The position numbers and the translations under genes are program-made. Below the pieces are notes generated by a model. The model saw nothing but the letters and a program-made list of their open reading frames with translations, was not told the DNA's origin and searched no databases. From contig JALSQB010000202.1 of the NCBI GenBank assembly GCA_026985655.1, forward strand, positions 1 to 7,429: DNA of 7,429 nt, read 5' to 3'. Every line of letters begins with the position of its first letter. Within the stretch, counting starts at the first letter, position 1. This document shows positions 1 to 4,937 of the stretch, one piece after another. This DNA is from Campylobacteraceae bacterium. GTDB taxonomy: Bacteria; Campylobacterota; Campylobacteria; Campylobacterales; Sulfurovaceae.

Positions 1-353
1 CCAGATACAATTTTTGTTTCCCCTTCAAAAACAGCATTTGGCTCAATAATAATGTTATTTACTTTAACATCACCATAGACTTTTCCGTACGGCATAATGT
101 CAATAACTTCACCTGTAAAATTACCTCGAAACTCCCCAGAAACAAGTAATTTAGCAGCTTGAATTTCACCAGAAACACGCCCACTTTTGCCAACAACTAC
201 TTCACTTTGAGAAATAATAACACCTTCAAACTCCCCATTTAAAAGAATGTTGCCTTCACACCTTATCTCTCCTTTCATGTTCGTACCTGGTGTAATAATA
301 CTCGCCGAACTCACCGTGCTTGTTTTTTTCTTCTTTCTTCCAAAAAATGCCAT
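1..353 (-). CDS. Bactofilin family cytoskeletal protein (3' end outside window)
   Basis: Bactofilins form non-nucleotide-dependent polymers, usually at the cytoplasmic face of the membrane, that position cell-wall enzymes; in Helicobacter the homologue CcmA helps set helical shape. Reading from ATG at 353-351 gives 117 codons with no stop. A short Lys/Arg-rich N-terminus (RKKKK at residues 6-10) precedes a run of short beta-helix turns: TNMKGEI (24-30), ILLNGEFEG (36-44), GRVSGEI (58-64), LVSGEFRG (70-77), GKVYGDV (90-96), AVFEGET (107-113). This Gly-spaced, hydrophobic beta-repeat pattern is diagnostic of the bactofilin/DUF583 fold. An AAGGA ribosome site lies about 8 bases before the ATG. 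It follows folC after 48 bases and appears to have its own promoter. In Helicobacter, M23 peptidases lie between folC and the bactofilin; none is present here, although one could lie beyond the edge. The family call is secure and the specific role in shape is inferred. Confidence 0.93.
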   Translation of the reverse strand, partial: MAFFGRKKKKTSTVSSASIITPGTNMKGEIRCEGNILLNGEFEGVIISQSEVVVGKSGRVSGEIQAAKLLVSGEFRGNFTGEVIDIMPYGKVYGDVKVNNIIIEPNAVFEGETKIVS

Positions 354-376
354 TTTATTTTCCTTTATAATAGACG

Positions 377-393
377 TAATATTTAATATTATA
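377..393 (-). promoter_or_regulatory. Candidate bactofilin promoter -10 with overlapping AT palindrome
   Basis: On the minus strand a perfect TATAAT occupies 393-388, which would put the start of transcription near 381 and leave a leader of roughly 28 bases including the AAGGA ribosome site. No convincing -35 is visible, which is common for the main sigma factor in Campylobacterota. An odd palindrome of two 7-base arms (TAATATT / AATATTA, one-base centre, 377-391) overlaps the -10 and start region and could be an operator. Being pure A/T it may equally be chance. This is inference from motif match only. Confidence 0.45.
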
Positions 394-401
394 TCAGATT
401 A

Positions 402-1568
402 TTATTTATCTTTAATGCTTAAGAATGCTTCAACTACATAAAATGAACCAAAAACTAAATATTCTTTATGCTTATCAATATTTTTAAAAGCTTGATACTC
501 TATATTTAAATCTTTTAAAGCATTTTCTAGTAAATTTTGTTCTAATGCTCTGCCTGTTTTAATGGCTATGATTTCAACACTTTGAATGTAAGGTTTAAAT
601 GCTTTTAAAATGCTCACATAATCTTTGTCTTCTAAAGTATTATAGACCAATATAGGCTTTTTATTTTCTTTTTTAAGTGCTTTTATTATCGCATTAGCAC
701 CCAATAAATTATGTCCTACGTCCACAATAACATTGGGTAAAATACGTTCAAAACGTCCAAATAGATTTACTTTTGCTAGCTCTTGCAGATTATAATTCAA
801 CTGAACTCTTTTTAAAGCATAAAGTGCCAATAAAGTATTTTCAAAAAGGTACTCACTCCACGCTAACTTTTGTGTTATTTGTTTTACTGTTTCATACTCT
901 TTAGGAAACAACGCTTTGAAGTTTTTAACGGCATACACCTTGGCTTCTTTCGCTTTAGCAACTTTTTCAGCCACGTCATAGACTTCCTCATAATTTTGTA
1001 AAGCAAGAACAAATTCTTTCTCTATTGAGTTTATTTTGGTAGTGGCTATCTCTTCAATGCTTTCCCCTAAAAAATCTTGATGGTCAAGTCCAATAGGTGT
1101 AATCACAGAGAGTGCTTTCGTGCAAACATTCGTGGCATCAAACTCACCACCTAGCCCTGCTTCTAATACCATCACTTCTAAATCTTCCATTGCCACAAAA
1201 GCCAAAAGAGTGGTGTACTCAAAGTAACTCAAAGCATTACTCACTTCTTCACCTAAAATAGCATAAAGCTTTTTATGGGCTAAATCTAAAGTATCATCAG
1301 CAATATCTTCACCATTTATCCAAAGTCGTTCATTAAATTTTAAAATATGAGGTGAAGAGAAATGCCCTACTTTATGACCTGAAGTGTGTAAAATAGAAGC
1401 CATAATTCGCCCTGTACTTCCCTTGCCATTCGTGCCTACAATATGAATGGTTAAAGGCTGTTGTAGGTGAGGTTTTAAAAGTGCATAAGCTTTATGCACA
1501 CGCGTATGGTCTATCTCTTTATAATAAAGAGGCTTCTGCTCTATAAATTTCCAAAACTTATTGTTCAT
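402..1568 (-). CDS. folC: Bifunctional dihydrofolate synthase / folylpolyglutamate synthase
   Basis: A Mur-ligase superfamily cytosolic enzyme that joins glutamate to dihydropteroate and adds further glutamates to folates using ATP. Its 388 residues show the family motifs in order: P-loop GTNGKGST (45-52), SSPHI (71-75), the LEAGLGGEFDATN block (135-147), GLDHQDFLG (160-168), GRFER (271-275), a C-terminal-domain DVGHN (283-287), and GSFYVVEAF near the end (374-382). The usual DGAHNP is DVGHNL here, a conservative change that keeps the Asp and His. Length is a little shorter than the E. coli enzyme, with no gap in the core. The ATG lies inside the last codons of lptE, an 11-base overlap, with AAGGA about 10 bases upstream, so translation is probably coupled to lptE. 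Whether both activities are retained cannot be read directly; a single copy suggests the bifunctional form. Confidence 0.96.
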   Translation of the reverse strand: MNNKFWKFIEQKPLYYKEIDHTRVHKAYALLKPHLQQPLTIHIVGTNGKGSTGRIMASILHTSGHKVGHFSSPHILKFNERLWINGEDIADDTLDLAHKKLYAILGEEVSNALSYFEYTTLLAFVAMEDLEVMVLEAGLGGEFDATNVCTKALSVITPIGLDHQDFLGESIEEIATTKINSIEKEFVLALQNYEEVYDVAEKVAKAKEAKVYAVKNFKALFPKEYETVKQITQKLAWSEYLFENTLLALYALKRVQLNYNLQELAKVNLFGRFERILPNVIVDVGHNLLGANAIIKALKKENKKPILVYNTLEDKDYVSILKAFKPYIQSVEIIAIKTGRALEQNLLENALKDLNIEYQAFKNIDKHKEYLVFGSFYVVEAFLSIKDK

Positions 1569-2067
1569 AGCTTAACAATCCTTTAACCGATAAGAAACTA
1601 ATAAATTCATCTAAAGCTTTAAGTGAACCTTTTTCAATCGCTTTTAAACGTAAATCGGTGGAGATAATGGCTGAAGGACGAATAGGAAATTCAAAACGCC
1701 CTAAAATATTTCTTTTTTCAACGCTTTGCCCCTTTTTAAAGGTAAATTCCAAGGTAACTTCTGCTTGATAAAAGACCACATAACCATTTTTATTGTACTG
1801 TAACGGCACAAAACGTGTATTTTTATAGACCACAAAAATACTACTGTCGGCATGTTTCTTTTTAGAAACTTTGTTTTTCAAGCGTACTTGAAGTGCTGTA
1901 TTTAAAGCATCTTTTGTTAAAACTGCATTTTCAGGATCAGCCAAAGAGACATCTACTTCTGTGTAAACTTTTTCACCCATTAATTTTTTTATATAGTGTG
2001 ATGAGGGTTTATATCCACAAGCTGTAAAAAATATAAAAATTAAAGAAAATAAAAAGAATTTTTTCAT
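1558..2067 (-). CDS. lptE: LPS-assembly lipoprotein LptE-like
   Basis: A 169-residue lipoprotein. Residues 1-16 are a signal peptide (MKK, then a Phe/Leu/Ile core) ending in the lipobox FTAC, with Cys17 as the lipidated residue, followed by GYKPS. The remaining roughly 150 residues are mixed alpha/beta with a region rich in alternating beta residues (about 75-115), consistent with the small LptE fold. In the family LptE plugs the LptD barrel in the outer membrane and helps place lipopolysaccharide on the surface. The start at 2067 is chosen because it gives a clean lipoprotein signal and has AGGA about 8 bases upstream; the longer open frame back to 2142 runs into the tRNA gene and is not real. 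It directly precedes and overlaps folC, the same pairing as in Helicobacter and Campylobacter. The protein family diverges fast, so the name rests on the lipobox, size and neighbours more than on a catalytic motif. Confidence 0.8.
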   Translation of the reverse strand: MKKFFLFSLIFIFFTACGYKPSSHYIKKLMGEKVYTEVDVSLADPENAVLTKDALNTALQVRLKNKVSKKKHADSSIFVVYKNTRFVPLQYNKNGYVVFYQAEVTLEFTFKKGQSVEKRNILGRFEFPIRPSAIISTDLRLKAIEKGSLKALDEFISFLSVKGLLSYEQ

Positions 2068-2097
2068 GAGGTTTCCTATTGTCTTAGGATTTAAAGA

Positions 2098-2174
2098 TGG
2101 TACACCCATCAGGATTCGAACCTGAGACCTTCGGTACCGCAAACCGATGCTCTATCCAGCTGAGCTATGAGTGC
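2098..2174 (-). tRNA. tRNA-Arg (anticodon GCG)
   Basis: A complete 77-base cloverleaf including an encoded CCA. The acceptor stem is GCACTCA with TGGGTGT (two G-U pairs), followed by discriminator A and CCA at 2100-2098. The D stem is GCTC/GAGC with A at position 20, an arginine identity element. The anticodon stem TCGGT/ACCGA is perfect, with loop TTGCGGT, so the anticodon is GCG, reading CGC and CGU. The variable loop is 5 bases, and the T stem TCAGG/CCTGA holds loop TTCGAAT. It sits 46 bases after the small membrane-protein gene and 30 bases before lptE, all on the same strand. The 5' leader contains a small CAACAT/ATGTTG inverted repeat touching base 1 (2174-2187), probably of no consequence. 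With no terminator before lptE, the tRNA is likely processed from a longer transcript. Confidence 0.98.
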
Positions 2175-2192
2175 AACATTTATGTTGTGAGG

Positions 2193-2226
2193 TCGGAATT
2201 ATAGCAAAGAAATCTGTTAATTACAA
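2193..2226 (-). promoter_or_regulatory. Sigma-70-type promoter of tRNA-Arg(-lptE-folC)
   Basis: On the minus strand TTGTAA (2226-2221) and a perfect TATAAT (2203-2198) are separated by exactly 17 bases, and the -10 is preceded by TGC, giving an extended -10. Transcription would begin near 2191-2193, leaving a leader of about 18 bases before the tRNA. The sequence just after the -10 is C/G-rich (TCCGACC), as is typical of growth-rate-controlled stable-RNA promoters. The -35 overlaps the last Leu codon and the stop codon of the upstream small gene. Seen directly: the motifs and spacing. Inferred: activity, and read-through into lptE. Confidence 0.72.
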
Positions 2227-2243
2227 GGCATTATTAACAGATT
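2211..2243 (-). repeat. Perfect 11-base inverted repeat at the end of the small membrane-protein gene
   Basis: The arms AATCTGTTAAT (2211-2221) and ATTAACAGATT (2233-2243) are perfect complements around an 11-base centre. In minus-strand RNA this is a hairpin covering the last codons and stop of the small gene, followed by TCTTTGC rather than a true U run, and the stem has only two G/C pairs, so it is a poor intrinsic terminator. As DNA it is centred at 2227, next to the -35 (2221-2226) of the tRNA promoter, so it could be an operator. Its function is unknown. Confidence 0.6.
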
Positions 2244-2577
2244 CTCTCCAATTATCCGATTTATTTAAATTATGGAACTTTAAAACCATCTCAATAGTTG
2301 CTTTGGGGATATTTAATGCACTCTCTATAAGCTCCACATCTGCACCCTCTTCATAGAGTGCTATGATTTTTTCTTTACTATTTTCAGCTGTCACTTCTTC
2401 TTTTGTTTCTGAGGGTTCTTCTGCTTTAGGTACATTGACAATCTTTTGTTCTAATACTCTAATGCGTTGTGCTGTCTCGTGTGATTTTGCTTTTTCAAGC
2501 ACCATATAAAATAAAATCCCTACCACGCCCACAAAAGAGAAGAGTGAGAAAAGAAATTGTAACTGTTCTGTTGTCAT
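2221..2577 (-). CDS. Small membrane-anchored protein with HTH-like C-terminus, function unknown
   Basis: I do not recognise this 118-residue protein as a named family. Residues about 8-27 form one hydrophobic helix near the N-terminus. Residues 28-47 (EKAKSHETAQRIRVLEQK) are charged and helix/coiled-coil prone. Residues 50-67 are an acidic Glu/Pro/Thr linker. Residues 68-103 (KEKIIALYEEGADVELIESA, then LNIPKATIEMVLKFH) have the helix-turn-helix-like pattern seen in DUF6115-like and FlhC/RpoD-region-4-like segments of small membrane proteins, with the sequence ALYEEG.D...I...L.I....I..VL. It begins immediately after the mqnP stop (TAA then ATG, no gap), and its strong GGAGG ribosome site lies within the last mqnP codons, so it is translated from the mqnP message. 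Translation is supported by this signal and by the coherent protein pattern. It may be a membrane scaffold rather than a DNA binder. Confidence 0.85.
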   Translation of the reverse strand: MTTEQLQFLFSLFSFVGVVGILFYMVLEKAKSHETAQRIRVLEQKIVNVPKAEEPSETKEEVTAENSKEKIIALYEEGADVELIESALNIPKATIEMVLKFHNLNKSDNWRESVNNAL

Positions 2578-3435
2578 TTAAAGTACCTCCAAAATTATTA
2601 AGCCTAAAAACATAATACCTAAATAACCATTAACCGTAAAAAAGGCTCTGTCTATTTTGGTAAAATCTTTGTTTACTAAGTAGTGTTCATAAGCTAACAT
2701 TATGGCTGAAAGTATAACGGCTAATTGTGCAAAAACGCCTAAGTTTGCTGAAATAACAAACAATATCCAAAAAACAATGCTTAATGTGTGAAAAACTTTC
2801 GCAATACGCATGGTATTTGTTGCTCCATACTTAGAAGGAATGGAGTGTAAGCCCTGCTCTTTGTCAAACTCTATGTCTTGCAAAGAGTAAAGCAAGTCAA
2901 ATCCTGCCACCCAAAAGACCACGCCCACAGAGAGATAAATCGACCAAGGGGTGATTTCTGCTAAGACAGCCACCACTCCTGCGATGGGAGCTAAGCCTAA
3001 AGAGATACCCAAAATAATATGTGCCAAAGAGGAGAAACGTTTAAAGACGCTGTATCCTCCTAAGATGAGTAAAATAGGAAAGGAGAGCCAAAAGGCTAAA
3101 GTGTTAATAAAGTACGCGACCAAAACAAACCCTAGCCCATTTAAAAGCGTTAAAGCCAAAATACTTTTAGCTGAAATTCGCCCATCAACCGAGGGTCTAT
3201 CTTTGGTTCTAGGGTTAAGTATGTCAATGTCTCTGTCCAGATAACGATTGACCAGCATCGCAAAATTTCGAGCTGTAATGGCTGCTAAAATACCTAAAAA
3301 GAAGAGTTTCCACCCAAACCAGCCCTTAGAGGCTACCGTCATAGCAATAAAAATAAATGGCAATGAAAATATAGAGTGTTTAAACATCACCATTTCAGAG
3401 AAATTGGCTAAATTTGTTTTTAATTTACTTAACAT
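2578..3435 (-). CDS. mqnP: UbiA-family prenyltransferase, probably menaquinone biosynthesis MqnP
   Basis: An integral-membrane enzyme of 285 residues that attaches the polyprenyl chain to an aromatic quinone precursor. The two Mg-diphosphate-binding motifs are clear: NRYLDRDID (N63, D67, D71) and YSLQDIEFD (D187, D191), the latter followed by EQGLHSIP. About eight or nine hydrophobic helices span the remainder. UbiA-type enzymes act on 4-hydroxybenzoate, but in Campylobacterota, which make menaquinone by the futalosine route, this subfamily (NRYLDRDID, LHSIPSKYG) is assigned to the MqnP step; that choice is by family knowledge and not by a residue I can prove. The start codon overlaps the pssA stop (TAATG), giving translational coupling, and the gene ends directly against the next small gene. 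The pairing links quinone and phospholipid supply to the membrane. Confidence 0.92.
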   Translation of the reverse strand: MLSKLKTNLANFSEMVMFKHSIFSLPFIFIAMTVASKGWFGWKLFFLGILAAITARNFAMLVNRYLDRDIDILNPRTKDRPSVDGRISAKSILALTLLNGLGFVLVAYFINTLAFWLSFPILLILGGYSVFKRFSSLAHIILGISLGLAPIAGVVAVLAEITPWSIYLSVGVVFWVAGFDLLYSLQDIEFDKEQGLHSIPSKYGATNTMRIAKVFHTLSIVFWILFVISANLGVFAQLAVILSAIMLAYEHYLVNKDFTKIDRAFFTVNGYLGIMFLGLIILEVL

Positions 3436-3986
3436 TATGGGTGAGGAATTTTTAATTTAGAGTTTAAAGACCAAGCAATTACGGCTACTAAAGCACCGAT
3501 TACATAAGCATTACCAATAATTCCATAAGAGAACAACAAGTAAAGCACCCATTGTAAAATTGCCCCTAAAGGTGTTGGTACACCCTCAAAAAACTTGGTT
3601 ACTACACCCTCTTCTGATTTCATATTAAACTCAATCAAACGGCGAAGCCCTGCAATAATGTAAGCAATAAAGACCAATCCTAAAATCAGCTGTGTCATTC
3701 CAGAAGCATCAGCTGTGATGGCATAATAGAGTAAAAATGATGGCATTACCACAAAAGAGATGAAATCGGCATAAGAATCTACTTGAATTCCAAATTCAGT
3801 TGAGAGCTTATATTTTCTAGCCACTTTACCATCGGCAATGTCCAATGCTCCTGCTATCCACGCCAAAATAATTGCCGTAAAAAAATCTCCATGCACAATG
3901 AAGTGTATGGCAATAAGTCCTGAAGCAATGTTCCCAAAAGTAATAAGGTTGGCTAAGTTAAAACGGTTGTCTTTGTCAAATAACAT
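3435..3986 (-). CDS. pssA: CDP-diacylglycerol--serine O-phosphatidyltransferase
   Basis: A membrane-bound type II phosphatidylserine synthase that makes phosphatidylserine, the precursor of phosphatidylethanolamine, from CDP-diacylglycerol and serine. The 183 residues contain the full CDP-alcohol phosphatidyltransferase signature: D49-x2-D52-G-x2-A-R57-x8-G66-x3-D70-x3-D74, the last Asp being catalytic. A downstream FFEGVPTPLGA (132-142) is typical of serine-using members and favours PssA over PgsA. About five or six hydrophobic helices are visible. GAGGAG lies 6 bases before the ATG. The length is short but usual for the compact bacterial type, with no C-terminal extension. It is the first gene of the pssA-mqnP-small-gene run and is divergent from miaA. 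Confidence 0.95.
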   Translation of the reverse strand: MLFDKDNRFNLANLITFGNIASGLIAIHFIVHGDFFTAIILAWIAGALDIADGKVARKYKLSTEFGIQVDSYADFISFVVMPSFLLYYAITADASGMTQLILGLVFIAYIIAGLRRLIEFNMKSEEGVVTKFFEGVPTPLGAILQWVLYLLFSYGIIGNAYVIGALVAVIAWSLNSKLKIPHP

Positions 3987-4008
3987 ATTTGTCTCCTCAA
4001 TTTAAAAA

Positions 4009-4014
4009 TATAAT
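4009..4014 (+). promoter_or_regulatory. Candidate miaA -10 element
   Basis: A perfect TATAAT on the plus strand. The predicted start of transcription is near 4020-4022, only about 5 bases before the upstream ATG (4026) and about 20 before the second ATG (4041). No clear -35 is seen. It overlaps by two bases the opposing -10 assigned to pssA. Motif-based inference. Confidence 0.5.
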
Positions 4015-4040
4015 TTTACCCTAATATGTTACTATTTCAA
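4013..4040 (-). promoter_or_regulatory. Candidate pssA operon promoter
   Basis: On the minus strand TTGAAA (4040-4035) and TAAAAT (4018-4013) are separated by 16 bases, placing the start near 4006 and leaving a leader of about 20 bases that carries the GAGGAG ribosome site (3998-3993). The -35 lies within the first codons of miaA, so the two genes share and probably compete for this region. Motif-based inference. Confidence 0.5.
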
Positions 4041-4937
4041 ATGAGATTTAAACAACTTGCCATCATCGGCTCTACTGCATCAGGAAAAACAGCATTGGCT
4101 ATTGAACTCGCCCATAAAATAAATGCCCATATTTTGTCTTTGGACTCGTTAGCCATTTACAAAGAGATAGACATTGCCTCTGCCAAACCAAGCATTGAAG
4201 AGCGACAAGGCATTAAACACTTTGGTATTGATGAGATTTTTCCCAATGAGCCGTTTGATGTGACCACGTTTATAGAGCTATACAAAAAAGCTAAAAATGC
4301 GTCCATAGAAGCCAATAAAAACCTGATTATTGTGGGAGGAACAGGGTTTTATTTGTCTGCGTTAATTAACGGAATTTCTGAACTTCCTAGCATTTCACAA
4401 GAGGCTAAAGCCAAATCGAAAGAGCAACTTCAAGATTTACAATCGGCGTATGATTTTCTCTATGCTTTAGATGCTAAGTATATGAAAAATATTAAAAGTA
4501 GTGATAGCTATCGTATTGAGAAGATGCTTAACCTCTATTTTGAGACCCAATTAAGCCCTAGTGAATATTTTTTAGCCAATCCTCCCCTTGCGACCATTGA
4601 AGATAATTTACCCATTTATGAAATAGACGTAAACAGAGAAGTTTTAAGAGAACGCATCAAGAAACGAACTGGGCAGATGTTACAAATGGGCTTAATTGAA
4701 GAAGTTTTTTATTTGGAAAAAACCTATACACGACAACCAAACGCTCTAAAAAGCATTGGGATTAAAGAGGTTCTTGCTTATTTTGATGGGGATTATAGTA
4801 AAAAAGAGATGCAAGAGAGAATTGTTATTCATACGGCACAACTTGCCAAACGTCAAAAGACGTTTAACAAGTCACAATTTAAAGAGAAAACTTTGCTCCC
4901 ACTAGAGGAGTTAAGAAATCTCTTACTAGGGGTTTAG
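4026..4937 (+). CDS. miaA: tRNA dimethylallyltransferase
   Basis: A cytosolic enzyme that transfers a dimethylallyl group to A37 of tRNAs reading UNN codons, the first step towards ms2i6A. Motifs in order (303-residue numbering): P-loop GSTASGKT (15-22; the common form is GPTASGKT), DSLAIYK (40-46) with the catalytic-region Asp40, ASAKPS (51-56), GGTGFYL (104-110), RQPNALKSIGIKEVLAY (236-252), and AKRQKTF (274-280) near the C-terminus. Length is normal. Two starts are possible: 4026 (MLLFQM) and 4041 (MRFKQLAIIG). The second gives the more family-like N-terminus and a more usual leader length, but neither has a Shine-Dalgarno sequence. The gene is divergent from pssA, and its stop overlaps by 4 bases the stop of the convergent surface-protein gene. 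The product would act on tRNAs generally; the nearby tRNA-Arg(GCG) is not a substrate, because its position 37 is G and its codons do not begin with U. Confidence 0.97.
   Translation: MLLFQMRFKQLAIIGSTASGKTALAIELAHKINAHILSLDSLAIYKEIDIASAKPSIEERQGIKHFGIDEIFPNEPFDVTTFIELYKKAKNASIEANKNLIIVGGTGFYLSALINGISELPSISQEAKAKSKEQLQDLQSAYDFLYALDAKYMKNIKSSDSYRIEKMLNLYFETQLSPSEYFLANPPLATIEDNLPIYEIDVNREVLRERIKKRTGQMLQMGLIEEVFYLEKTYTRQPNALKSIGIKEVLAYFDGDYSKKEMQERIVIHTAQLAKRQKTFNKSQFKEKTLLPLEELRNLLLGV

Noticed and set aside
247..441. Plus-strand 64-codon frame spanning the bactofilin start, intergenic region and folC end
   Set aside because: It covers the promoter and two real genes in antisense and has no supporting features beyond chance hydrophobicity.
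2068..2142. N-terminal extension of the LptE frame up to 2142
   Set aside because: The extra 25 residues are translated from the 3' half of the tRNA gene and would hide the lipoprotein signal peptide; the start at 2067 has a ribosome site and a clean signal.
2951..3460. Plus-strand open frames opposite mqnP
   Set aside because: Shadows of a well-supported membrane enzyme gene; low-complexity Lys/Ile composition and no start signals.
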